Shown here: positions 13,031 to 21,060 of the stretch, piece after piece | Layout of the letters: each line of letters begins with the position of its first letter | How positions within the stretch are numbered: the first letter of the stretch is position 1 | DNA from: Sphingomonadales bacterium | GTDB taxonomy: Bacteria; Bacteroidota; Bacteroidia; UBA7662 | Reading direction: 5' to 3' | Length of the DNA: 21,215 bases | Assembly (NCBI GenBank): GCA_016872125.1 | Contig: VHBD01000008.1 | Coordinates: 1 to 21,215 of the forward strand | Made by a program: the position numbers and the translations under genes | Notes under the pieces: generated by a model | Seen by the model: the letters and a program-made list of their open reading frames with translations, nothing else | The model's database searches: none | What the model was told of the DNA's origin: nothing

Positions 13031-15346
13031 CTAATTCCCCGGCAGATTGTAGGAGCCGTTGACATCCCCAAAAGTAATTCCCTTCAATACAAGGTTAGGG
13101 TATTGTATGCCGGATTGTATTTGAATTGTCGTGGGCATCCACAACCAATCCCCTGACCCAAAGGAAGAAATAATGTTGGAGAATCGGCGGGAACATATCA
13201 AGGCATCGGTGGCGTTGACGGCCTGACTTGCATTAACATCTGCGGCTTGTAAATTCATTCCTAACAAAGGGGTTAGGCTCGAAAAGTGGCGATTAATCAG
13301 CAAAGCATCGGTCGCATTGACCCCTCCCCAGGGCTTATTCGTTAGGTACTCTAAGTCATAATTCCCCGAGACCCGGTTGCCGAAATCGAAACGCCCCGTC
13401 AAATCCGTGGTATCTTCCACAAGAACCTGATTGTTTTGTTTGAGACGAATTCGGGTATTGGTCATCGGGCTTGAGGCCGCGTTCGCGTACGTCAAAGATC
13501 CGCTTAACAAAGAGCCTGAACCCCCAGCGCAGGTCAAGCCTCTGGAAGTCAATAAATTATTGGCCCTTTGTATGCTCAGCGTCAACGAAGTGTCCGAAAT
13601 GTCAGCTCCGTAAATTTCTAAATAGCGCATTCCCATATTCAAACCCTTGTTCACCGCTGAATCCAAAACTACGCTTTTAGTATTGGGTGATATCCCACAT
13701 TGGTTCATCCTGTTAGGGCCGTCTTGAACACTCCATAACATTTGTGCGCCTGTTCTGCACGGATTTTGTTGCATAAGATACCAGTGGGAACCTGTTGCAA
13801 TACCGCTAAGGTTAGGGTTGCACCCTGAAACATCCTCCCTAAACAGACCAAATCGCGAGGGATAGCGGCTGATTCCGTATTGGCTAGCCAAAGACGCCAA
13901 ATAGTTCCGGGGTTGACCGCTCGCATTCGTTTGAAAAGTAACGTAATCAACGGAGCACCACAAGGGTGTGGCGGGGAAAAGGCCCATATAATAGTCCGTC
14001 ATCCTGTTCATGATCGCGCCTAAAGTATCCGCCTGGTAGTTGTAGGCTGTCCAAAACGCTTGTTTGGTCAACAAAATGGTGTCGGACAAGACGGAGTCTG
14101 GTAAATTCCTTGAGAAATGTATTCCAACAGCGTTCACATAGGTTACAAGAGGTTGGTTGGCGTATTTAGTGGCGAGGTTTTGCAAAAGAATTTTGACTCT
14201 GTTGATGTAAATACTATCCCATGGAATTACATCCGAGACAATTTGACCAAAAGTTGGACTGGACGAACTGGGGTCTTGGTAATAGTATCGCTGCGCCCCC
14301 AACATGGTAAGCCAGGCAGGCCTACCCAAAGGTTGAAGGGAGATTTTCTTGTTATACGTAAGCCCTTTCGCTATTTCTCCGTCGATGAAAGACCAATCAA
14401 AAACTCCAGGACTGGTTTCAAGGTCATTCCATCGAAAACGGACCACCACCCCGCTGATGTTGGAATTCATAAAATGAGTCGTGCTCACCGGAACATTGGC
14501 AGTGCCCAAGAAATAAACACCGCTATGACCCGAGAAAGGTAAGGGTCCGCTTGTATTGGAACAACCGTGACTCAAAAACCACTGCTTGGTTCTTTCAAAC
14601 ATCAAGCTGTCTTGACTTATAGAACTATGGGTATACCCGTTGTATCGATAAAATTGATGAGGAATTCCGGTGTTATTCAAAACATGGTTGAGCAGGGTAT
14701 CCATTGAAATGGGAACCGTATTATCCGAATCACCGTGATGAATGATATAAGGACAGGTTATTTGTGCAGCAAGTGTCGTGGTTGGAGCCGAAAAGCCCAC
14801 TTGAGGTGAAACACCTCCTGCGGTGTGACCTGCGGCGCTAAATTTAGAAGGATAAGTAGCGACCAATCCTGTGGTTGTATAGGCCCCCCGGCTATGCCCA
14901 AAGGCCATTATGCAGTTGGTATCCACATAACCCAGGGCAGCAAGAATATCCCAGCATTTCATCGCACGGAGGTAATTGTTGGTACTTGCGCCGAAATTAG
15001 ACAGGCTGCTATCGCCTGGGGAACCGATGGGAACGCCGCCGGAATGACAAAGGTTCGTAGCGATACAGACCGAATTCCACTGAACCATTTTACGTGACAC
15101 ATTTTTACTGTACCCGTTCACATTGCCCCCTGTTCCGTGATTAATGATCACGGCAGGAAACGGACCTGTACCAACGGGTTTAAACAAAATTCCCTGAAGA
15201 TTGTAAACTGTTCCGTTGATGGTCTGCTGATACGTCCATGTCGCGCCGTTCGTGCTTTCGGGATTACCGATTAAGGTCAATCCCGGTAATTGGGCATAGG
15301 CATTCGATGCCAGGAGGATACTCAGAAAGAGCGTGCGCCAGAACAT
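13031..15346 (-). CDS. Secreted alpha/beta hydrolase + TIM-barrel glycosidase-like protein with dockerin-like tail
   Basis: This 771-residue multidomain protein starts with a signal peptide (MFWRTLFLSILLASNAYAQ). Residues 20-260 form an alpha/beta hydrolase of dienelactone-hydrolase or acetyl-esterase type: PAVIINHGTGG near 64, nucleophile Ser152 in AFGHSRGA, Asp208 in HHGDSDNTVP and His240. Residues 265-605 look like a GH42/GH35-type TIM barrel: VVRFRWNDLETSPGVFDWSF at 301-320, LQPLGRPAWL near 337, YLEIYGAD near 576. I see no Asn-Glu acid/base pair where one is expected (VTYVNAVGIH at 401-410). Residues 611-670 are a CnaB-like linker and 671-771 the dockerin-like module. TAAAGGA before the ATG is a plausible ribosome binding site overlapping the purE stop. 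It probably acts outside the cell on an esterified polysaccharide; substrate unknown. Confidence 0.8.
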   Translation of the reverse strand: MFWRTLFLSILLASNAYAQLPGLTLIGNPESTNGATWTYQQTINGTVYNLQGILFKPVGTGPFPAVIINHGTGGNVNGYSKNVSRKMVQWNSVCIATNLCHSGGVPIGSPGDSSLSNFGASTNNYLRAMKCWDILAALGYVDTNCIMAFGHSRGAYTTTGLVATYPSKFSAAGHTAGGVSPQVGFSAPTTTLAAQITCPYIIHHGDSDNTVPISMDTLLNHVLNNTGIPHQFYRYNGYTHSSISQDSLMFERTKQWFLSHGCSNTSGPLPFSGHSGVYFLGTANVPVSTTHFMNSNISGVVVRFRWNDLETSPGVFDWSFIDGEIAKGLTYNKKISLQPLGRPAWLTMLGAQRYYYQDPSSSSPTFGQIVSDVIPWDSIYINRVKILLQNLATKYANQPLVTYVNAVGIHFSRNLPDSVLSDTILLTKQAFWTAYNYQADTLGAIMNRMTDYYMGLFPATPLWCSVDYVTFQTNASGQPRNYLASLASQYGISRYPSRFGLFREDVSGCNPNLSGIATGSHWYLMQQNPCRTGAQMLWSVQDGPNRMNQCGISPNTKSVVLDSAVNKGLNMGMRYLEIYGADISDTSLTLSIQRANNLLTSRGLTCAGGSGSLLSGSLTYANAASSPMTNTRIRLKQNNQVLVEDTTDLTGRFDFGNRVSGNYDLEYLTNKPWGGVNATDALLINRHFSSLTPLLGMNLQAADVNASQAVNATDALICSRRFSNIISSFGSGDWLWMPTTIQIQSGIQYPNLVLKGITFGDVNGSYNLPGN

Positions 15347-15358
15347 GAAAGGGGTCCT

Positions 15359-15895
15359 TTATTTTTTAAGCCAAGCCTGCCAGCCTTTCGCTTGCAATTC
15401 ATGGTCCTTGGCGCTGACGTCGTCGTGCATCTTTTGTTTGTAGGCCTGCATTGCGGCCATGAGATCGGGGTTGGACGTCGCCAAAATCTGAACGGCCAGA
15501 AGTCCCGCATTGGCCGCCCCGTTGACCGCAACGGTGGCAACCGGAACCCCCGTAGGCATTTGGAGTATGGACAAGAGCGAGTCCCATCCATCGATAGAAT
15601 TGGACGAACGCACCGGAACCCCAATGACCGGCAATGGAGTCGAAGCGGCCAACATGCCGGGCAAATGAGCGGCCCCGCCTGCTCCGGCAATCAAAACACG
15701 AAGACCCCTGCCGGCCGCATCCTTGGCATAGGCGGTCATGCGATCGGGGGTCCGGTGGGCCGATAATACATGCAGTTCATAAGCAATCCCAAAGGATTCC
15801 AAGACCTCTGCCGCATGGCGCATGATCTCCAAATCCGAGGTGCTTCCCATAACAATGGCTATCTCTGCAGGGGATTTAGTTGCGGTTGAATTCAT
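15359..15895 (-). CDS. purE: 5-(carboxyamino)imidazole ribonucleotide mutase PurE
   Basis: PurE moves the carboxylate of N5-CAIR to C4, giving CAIR for purine synthesis; it works after PurK. The 178-residue protein shows the class I PurE motifs: IAIVMGSTSD at 12-21, VLSAHRTPDR at 43-52 with the catalytic His47, IAGAGGAAHLPGM at 69-81, and SIDGWDSLLSILQMPTGVPV near 100 followed by NGAANAGLLA. I chose the ATG at 15895; the frame is open to 16072, but that extension lies inside purK. The 40-base gap to purK is AT-rich. The presence of purK next to it fits the two-step bacterial route. Twelve bases downstream the dockerin-tailed hydrolase starts, an odd partner for a purine gene. Confidence 0.96.
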   Translation of the reverse strand: MNSTATKSPAEIAIVMGSTSDLEIMRHAAEVLESFGIAYELHVLSAHRTPDRMTAYAKDAAGRGLRVLIAGAGGAAHLPGMLAASTPLPVIGVPVRSSNSIDGWDSLLSILQMPTGVPVATVAVNGAANAGLLAVQILATSNPDLMAAMQAYKQKMHDDVSAKDHELQAKGWQAWLKK

Positions 15896-15935
15896 AGTAA
15901 ATTTTTTATTCAGATTTATTGGATATTCTTCAAAA

Positions 15936-17129
15936 TTATTCGGTAACAATCCGCAAATGTTTTTCGACTTGATCAGCCAAGACCATGGCTTTCTGGAGAT
16001 CCGGATGAACAATCGTGACATGACCCATTTTGCGGTAAGGGCGGGTTTCGGCTTTGCCGTAAAGATGGACAAAGACTCCGGGCAAAGAGAGTACCTTTTC
16101 CAGGCCTTGATAGACCGCGGGTCCTACCGACCCTGGGGGACCGACCAAATTGACCATGACCGCCGAAGAGCGCAGGGACGTATCCCCCAAAGGCAGGCCC
16201 ATGACGGCCCGGACATGCTGTTCAAACTGGGAGCAACTCGAGGCTTCAATAGTATAATGTCCTGAATTATGAGGCCGAGGCGCGGATTCATTCACCCAAA
16301 GTCGCCCCCCGGTATCCAACAAAAATTCCACCGCCAAGACCCCGACGGTTCCTAACCCCTCCGCCACTGCAGCGGCCATTTCCTGAGCCATTTTTTGCAA
16401 AGGGGAAGGTAGCCAAGCCTCGATCGCCACCACGGATCCTGCCATAACACGGTTTACCAAATTGGCCTGGGGATCAAATTGCATAAGGCAAGGATTGTAA
16501 CAACGAACATTCCCATTACGATCCCGAACGGTTAAAACCGCCAATTCCAAAGCAATGTCGATTTTTTGTTCAATTAGGCATGGCGTATCGTCCACCTCGT
16601 TGGCTTGGTCCAAGGTCTCAAGAATGCGCACACCTTTGCCATCGTATCCGCCTTGGGCAGCCTTCCATACCAACGGCTTTTGAGGAAAATCCACAAAAAT
16701 TTCGTCGGGACCCTTCAAGAACTTAAGCAAATCGTCTTTGCCTTCCAAAGGTCGGTAAGGGGCGGTGGGCAAGCCCAAACGATCGTAGTAGGCTTTTTGG
16801 GTGATTTTGTTTTGAAGGAGCGCCAGGGTTTCGGGCCTGTGCCAAACCTCCTTCCCCTCTTCCGCCAAACCAGCCAATGCGCCAGCGTGGACAGCTTCCA
16901 ATTCGTAGGTTAACACATCGCAACCTCGGCCAAAAGCCCTTACGGTCTCCTCGTCCGTTAGCGAACCGACCACCGTGGAAGGAAAGCGAACGGCCACCGG
17001 GGCCTTGGGATCGGGGTCCATGAACCTGGCATGAATACCTAAACGATGAAGGGGATCCAGCATCATGCTACCCAGCTGTCCGCCCCCCAAAATTCCCAAA
17101 ACACGGTGCCGACTGACTTGCGGACTCAT
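15936..17129 (-). CDS. purK: 5-(carboxyamino)imidazole ribonucleotide synthase PurK
   Basis: PurK is an ATP-grasp enzyme that carboxylates AIR to N5-CAIR with ATP and bicarbonate. From the ATG at 17129 it has 397 residues. The N-terminal Rossmann-like part has LGILGGGQLGSMM near 11, the ATP-grasp part has VWKAAQGGYDGKGVRIL, and a C-terminal stretch near 280 reads WVNESAPRPHNSGHYT followed by CSQFEQHVRAVMGLPLG, a PurK hallmark. The frame continues to 17180, but those 17 residues (with a Trp and Pro-rich stretch) are not PurK-like. It is followed by purE on the same strand and diverges from rsmA. A TAGTTTTG element lies 49 bases before the start. Confidence 0.96.
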   Translation of the reverse strand: MSPQVSRHRVLGILGGGQLGSMMLDPLHRLGIHARFMDPDPKAPVAVRFPSTVVGSLTDEETVRAFGRGCDVLTYELEAVHAGALAGLAEEGKEVWHRPETLALLQNKITQKAYYDRLGLPTAPYRPLEGKDDLLKFLKGPDEIFVDFPQKPLVWKAAQGGYDGKGVRILETLDQANEVDDTPCLIEQKIDIALELAVLTVRDRNGNVRCYNPCLMQFDPQANLVNRVMAGSVVAIEAWLPSPLQKMAQEMAAAVAEGLGTVGVLAVEFLLDTGGRLWVNESAPRPHNSGHYTIEASSCSQFEQHVRAVMGLPLGDTSLRSSAVMVNLVGPPGSVGPAVYQGLEKVLSLPGVFVHLYGKAETRPYRKMGHVTIVHPDLQKAMVLADQVEKHLRIVTE

Positions 17130-17177
17130 GAAGGACAGGTTGTTCGGGAAACCCCAGGCCAAAACGATTTCACACCC

Positions 17178-17185
17178 CAAAACTA
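17178..17185 (-). promoter_or_regulatory. Candidate -7 box for purK-purE
   Basis: On the minus strand TAGTTTTG is an exact match to the Bacteroidota -7 box TAnnTTTG. It would start a transcript about 40 bases before the purK ATG. At 17-21 bases upstream I see only a weak TTCC instead of TTTG. In the same 74-base divergent gap, TATTTTAG (17189-17196, plus) is a one-mismatch box seven bases before the rsmA ATG. Confidence 0.4.
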
Positions 17186-17203
17186 ACCTATTTTAGCCGA
17201 GCC

Positions 17204-18016
17204 ATGGAACGCGTCAGCCCCAAAAAGCAATTGGGTCAGCATTTTCTGACCGATGTGCGGCTTGCCGAAAAGGTCGCCCAATCCCTAAGCGGTTGGGGCA
17301 ATTACCCTAATCTTTTGGAGATAGGACCCGGCACTGGGCAATTGACACGACACCTCCTTCATCTTCCCTACCGCTTATGGCTCGCCGAAGTGGACCAAGA
17401 ATCCATTCAGTACCTCCTGACGCATCAAATCGCCGAGCAGGAACAGATGGTGGGTGATTTTCTACGTTGGACCCCAACACCCTGCCCGGATCAAGCCAAT
17501 CAAGCCTGTTGGGGGGTGGTCGGGAATTTTCCGTACCATATCAGCACCGAAATTGTCTTCAAAGTCCTGGAACACCACCAGCAGATCGGGGAATGCGTCG
17601 GGATGTTTCAACGGGAGGTTGCCCAGCGAATTTGTGCCCCCCACGGCAACAAGGTTTACGGCATCACCTCGGTATTGACCCAGGCCTTCTTTGAGGCCGA
17701 GTATCTTTTTACGGTCAACGAGGGCGCCTTTTTTCCTCCGCCCAAAGTCAAGTCCGGGGTCTTGCGTCTCCGAAACCGTTGGAGCCCGCCTCCTTGCGAT
17801 CACCGTTTGTTGTTTCGCGTGGTCAAGGCCGCGTTCAATCAACGACGCAAAATGTTATCCAATGCCTTGAGCCAAGTTTTACCGGAAGGCTTTGATGACC
17901 GAATGAAGATTCTTCATCTACGTGCCGAGCAACTTCCTGTTCAAGCCTTTGTGGAGCTTACCTTGGCCGTCCAAGAAGCGCTTTCACAGCAAGGGTCAAT
18001 ACCACCAAAGTCATGA
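17204..18016 (+). CDS. rsmA: 16S rRNA (adenine(1518)-N6/adenine(1519)-N6)-dimethyltransferase RsmA (KsgA)
   Basis: RsmA dimethylates two adjacent adenines in helix 45 of 16S rRNA during late small-subunit assembly. The 270-residue protein has the standard N-terminus KKQLGQHFLTD (7-17), the SAM-binding motif LLEIGPGTGQLT (37-48), the acidic AEVDQ (61-65), the catalytic NFPY motif in GNFPYHIS (107-114), and FFPPPKVKSGVLRL near 175. The C-terminal helical part carries the usual AAFNQRRKMLSNAL. The ATG at 17204 gives the expected length. It diverges from purK, and its stop overlaps the next ATG as ATGA, so the two plus-strand genes are probably co-translated. Confidence 0.97.
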   Translation: MERVSPKKQLGQHFLTDVRLAEKVAQSLSGWGNYPNLLEIGPGTGQLTRHLLHLPYRLWLAEVDQESIQYLLTHQIAEQEQMVGDFLRWTPTPCPDQANQACWGVVGNFPYHISTEIVFKVLEHHQQIGECVGMFQREVAQRICAPHGNKVYGITSVLTQAFFEAEYLFTVNEGAFFPPPKVKSGVLRLRNRWSPPPCDHRLLFRVVKAAFNQRRKMLSNALSQVLPEGFDDRMKILHLRAEQLPVQAFVELTLAVQEALSQQGSIPPKS

Positions 18017-18969
18017 ACATTCAGCGTGTTATGATTCTAGACGAGGTCCATCCTTGCCTCCCAAATATATTGCTCGAAACCGGTTTATTTGAAATTCTAG
18101 ATTATGCCAAGGCCGGGCCTGAAGAAATTATCCAAAGACTTGCTTCAACCGAAAATCCGGTGCATGGCTTGGTCGTGCGCTCCAAGCTCAAACTGGATGC
18201 GCAGATTCTAAAAAGCGCCAAGACCTTGCAGTGGATCGCGCGGGCAGGATCGGGGCAGGATGGGATTGATGTTGAATTTGCCCAACACCATAACATCACC
18301 TTAATTCATGCCTCCGAAGGCAATCGTTTGGCCGTTGCCGAACATGTGACAGCGATGATTTTGGCTTGGCTCAACCGCTTGGTCTCGGGGCATCAACAAA
18401 TTCACGAGGGGATTTGGGACCGGGAGGGAAATCGAGGCGTACAGTTGGCCGGTACCACCGTCGGGCTCATCGGTTATGGTCATAACGGGTCCCAAACCGC
18501 GCGAATCTTGGCGGCCTTGGGCTGCAAGGTCTTGATCTACGACAAATACCGAAGCGATTACATCCCTGACGATTCCGGGCTGATCCTGGAATCCACCATG
18601 GACCAAATCTACCAAGAGGCGCAGATCCTTACCCTGCATATTCCTCTGGCCGAGGATACCCGAAACCTGGTGGACTGGGACTTCTTGGCTCGGTTTCGTC
18701 GGTTGCGGCTCTTGGTCAATGCCGCCAGAGGACCCATCGTTTCTTTGCCCGACCTAGTCCTTGCCCTTGATCGCAACCTCCTGGAGGGAGCCTGCCTGGA
18801 TACCTTGCCCATCGAAGACCCCCAAGCCTGGGACCGAGAAACCATGAGCGGCATCTTGGCCCATCCTCGCCTCCTCCTCAGCCCCCACGTGGCGGGTTGG
18901 ACCGTTGAATCCTACCGGGGGATTTCGGAGGTCCTGGCCCAAAAAATCCTGGCCCATCTGGAGGAATAA
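18013..18969 (+). CDS. NAD-dependent D-2-hydroxyacid dehydrogenase (phosphoglycerate dehydrogenase-like)
   Basis: The 318-residue protein is a short D-2-hydroxyacid dehydrogenase. The NAD-binding fold shows GLIGYGHNGS at 151-160 (G154, G156, G159) and Asp177 at the end of strand two. The catalytic set is complete: Arg239 in NAARG, Glu268 in LPIEDP and His292 in SPHVAGWT. An ARAGSGQDGID stretch near 76 resembles the substrate loop of 3-phosphoglycerate dehydrogenases, so a serine-synthesis role (SerA) is the most likely guess. There is no C-terminal ACT domain, so no serine feedback is expected. Other substrates such as glyoxylate or hydroxypyruvate cannot be excluded. The ATG overlaps the rsmA stop by four bases. 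Confidence 0.88.
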   Translation: MNIQRVMILDEVHPCLPNILLETGLFEILDYAKAGPEEIIQRLASTENPVHGLVVRSKLKLDAQILKSAKTLQWIARAGSGQDGIDVEFAQHHNITLIHASEGNRLAVAEHVTAMILAWLNRLVSGHQQIHEGIWDREGNRGVQLAGTTVGLIGYGHNGSQTARILAALGCKVLIYDKYRSDYIPDDSGLILESTMDQIYQEAQILTLHIPLAEDTRNLVDWDFLARFRRLRLLVNAARGPIVSLPDLVLALDRNLLEGACLDTLPIEDPQAWDRETMSGILAHPRLLLSPHVAGWTVESYRGISEVLAQKILAHLEE

Positions 18970-19037
18970 GGCCCCGTCTAAAACCCTGAGCGCAAACCCC
19001 TGCCCAGGCTTCCATAATTTTACCGTAAATTCGTCGT

Positions 19038-19475
19038 ATGCCCGAATCCCAACGCAACGTTCTCAAAACCAAAGTGCATGACGCCGATGTTTTGGCTTTT
19101 ATAGATTCCTTTGCCACCACCGACCAAAAACGCCAGGACAGCCTGGACCTGATTGCTCTGATGTCCAAAGTGAGCGGATGCCCTCCCAAAATGTGGGGTG
19201 CCAGCATGATCGGTTTTGGGGCCTATCATTACAAATCCGAAAAGAGCCGTCAAGAAGGGGATTGGTTCCTGGTAGGATTTTCGCCCCGTAAGGCCGCCAT
19301 ATCCCTCTACGTTTACACAGGTTCCCCGGAGCATGAAGGTCTTTTGGAAGGACTAGGCAAATTCAAAGCTGCCAAAGCCTGCTTGTACATCCAAAAATTA
19401 GCCGATATTGACCAAGCGGTTTTGACCAAGCTCATGAAAACAACGATTGCATTTCTCCAAAAGAAATATCACTAA
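19038..19475 (+). CDS. DUF1801 (YdhG-like) domain protein
   Basis: This 145-residue cytoplasmic protein has the DUF1801 layout: a helical start with DVLAFIDSF, a DSLDLIALMSKVSG stretch, then MWGASMIGFGAYHYKSEKSRQ followed by GDWFLVGFSPRKAAISLYV, which is the family core (W-G-x-x-x-G-F-G-x-Y with F-S-P-R-K). The biochemical role of the family is not established to my knowledge. There is no signal peptide or membrane segment. The ATG at 19038 follows a TAAATTCG element by four bases, a possible weak leaderless promoter. The next gene, a secreted GH18 enzyme, starts only 15 bases after its stop, so they may share a message. Confidence 0.88.
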   Translation: MPESQRNVLKTKVHDADVLAFIDSFATTDQKRQDSLDLIALMSKVSGCPPKMWGASMIGFGAYHYKSEKSRQEGDWFLVGFSPRKAAISLYVYTGSPEHEGLLEGLGKFKAAKACLYIQKLADIDQAVLTKLMKTTIAFLQKKYH

Positions 19476-19490
19476 CCTAAACCATTAATT

Positions 19491-21047
19491 TTGAAAGGGA
19501 AATATTGGTTCTTTGTCTGCGTCAATCTCTATTTGTGGTTATGCGTTTTTTATAACAGCAAAGCACAAATGCCATCTGGTCGTATTCTGGCAGGATATTA
19601 TCATAATTGGAATACCACATCCGCGCCTCATGTTCCTCTGGATCAATCGCATAGTGCGTATAATCTTATTCATGTCGCCTTTGCCACTCCTATCCCTGGA
19701 ACCTTGTACAAAATGGAATTCAATCCCGTAATGTACAGTCCTACGAATTTCAAAGCACAAATTCAAACGGTACAAGCCACCGGCAAAAAGGTTTTTATTA
19801 GCCTTGGTGGAGGGCTGCACCCGGTGCGCATGGTAAATATTGCCCAGAAAGACACCTTTGTGAATACCATGTCAGCCATTTTGGATTATTACGGATTTGA
19901 TGGAATTGATATTGATTTTGAGGGAACTTCGTTATTAGCCTTAGGCAACAACCTTAACCAACCTGCAGATTCTGGCGCCCATTACCTCATTCGCGCAATC
20001 CGACAACTTATGGAACGCCATCGAAATCTGTATCAGCGTAAACTAGGGCTGACGATGGCCCCGGAAACAGCCTTTGTTCAAGGGGGTATGGCCGCATATG
20101 GGGGGATATGGGGCGCTTACCTCCCTGTCATCCAAGCCCTTAGAGACTCCTTGGACCTGTTGCAGGTGCAGCTCTATAATTCCGGCACCATGCCAGCCCT
20201 TAATGGTCAGAATTATGCAGCAGGGACCGCAGATTTCATTGTAGCGCTCACGGAGTCCTCCATCAGGGGATTCCAAACCTCAGGGGGATTATTTCAAGGC
20301 CTGCGACCCCAGCAAATAGCCATTGGTCTCCCGGCATGCCCCATGGCGGCGGGTTCGGGTTATACCGATACCGTGACCGTAGGTGCTGCAATGCGTTATT
20401 TGTTAGGAAGAGGTCCGCGTACTGGGCAATATATTTTAATCCAGAACGGCGGCTATCCACAATTGGGCGGGATGATGACGTGGAGTATCCCCTGGGATGC
20501 AACAGCGTCGTGCGCTACTCCCTATGAATTCGCACAACAGTTTCAACGAATATTTCCAGTTTCTCCTTCAGTTTTTGGTAGAATCCTGTATGCCAATAGC
20601 GTTCAAAGTCCCTTGTCCAATGTAAGAATGCAGCTCATGCAACAAGGCCTTAACGTTGCTTCTGATACAAGTGATTTCATGGGAAATTTTGATTTGGGCA
20701 CTATTTCTTCCGGTTCCTACGGGGTGGATTACCAAACCACCAGAGTTTGGGGTGGAGTCAACGCAACGGATGCACTCTTGACTGCCAGGCATTTCAGTAA
20801 CATTTCATTATTGAACGGGATTCATCTGCAAGCGGCGGATGTTAATGCCTCTGGAACGGTTAATGCTACCGATGCGTTGATGATCTCCCGCCGATTTTCC
20901 AATTTAATCTCTAATTTTCCGGCAGGCGACTGGCTTTGGGAAAACAGGACCTTGGTGATAGGACCCGGCGGGAATTACCAAAATTTGGTGTGGCGCGCCC
21001 TAACCTTTGGAGATGTTAATGGTTCTTATATCCCGCCTTCGCTGTAA
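19491..21047 (+). CDS. Secreted glycoside hydrolase family 18 enzyme with dockerin-like tail
   Basis: The GH18 barrel spans about residues 28-355. It has AGYYHNW at strand one, KVFISLGGG at 100-108, and the catalytic signature DGIDIDFEG with Glu144 as acid and Asp140 and Asp142 before it. QVQLYN (225-230) and MMTWSIPWD near 320-326 match later GH18 strands. GH18 members cut beta-1,4 links next to N-acetylglucosamine in chitin or N-glycans, or in peptidoglycan-like material. Residues 361-420 are a CnaB-like linker and 421-518 the dockerin-like module ending DVNGSYIPPSL. The start is a TTG at 19491, which alone gives a good signal peptide (MKGKYWFFVCVNLYLWLCVFYNSKAQ in two parts: basic start, then hydrophobic core). 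It lies 15 bases after the DUF1801 gene. Confidence 0.9.
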   Translation: MKGKYWFFVCVNLYLWLCVFYNSKAQMPSGRILAGYYHNWNTTSAPHVPLDQSHSAYNLIHVAFATPIPGTLYKMEFNPVMYSPTNFKAQIQTVQATGKKVFISLGGGLHPVRMVNIAQKDTFVNTMSAILDYYGFDGIDIDFEGTSLLALGNNLNQPADSGAHYLIRAIRQLMERHRNLYQRKLGLTMAPETAFVQGGMAAYGGIWGAYLPVIQALRDSLDLLQVQLYNSGTMPALNGQNYAAGTADFIVALTESSIRGFQTSGGLFQGLRPQQIAIGLPACPMAAGSGYTDTVTVGAAMRYLLGRGPRTGQYILIQNGGYPQLGGMMTWSIPWDATASCATPYEFAQQFQRIFPVSPSVFGRILYANSVQSPLSNVRMQLMQQGLNVASDTSDFMGNFDLGTISSGSYGVDYQTTRVWGGVNATDALLTARHFSNISLLNGIHLQAADVNASGTVNATDALMISRRFSNLISNFPAGDWLWENRTLVIGPGGNYQNLVWRALTFGDVNGSYIPPSL

Positions 21048-21060
21048 TAAATCACGCATA

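Noticed and set aside
13031..15346. Type IX secretion C-terminal sorting domain on the secreted proteins
   Set aside because: The tails end in the dockerin-like DVNGSY module, without the usual type A pattern (Gly-x-Y plus a basic final strand).
15896..16072. purE extension into purK
   Set aside because: The extra 59 residues are not PurE-like and overlap purK; the ATG at 15895 gives normal length.
19486..19493. TAATTTTG, an exact TAnnTTTG match before the GH18 gene
   Set aside because: It overlaps the TTG start codon itself, so a transcript from it would begin inside the signal peptide, and no -33 box lies upstream. Probably chance in an AT-rich gap.
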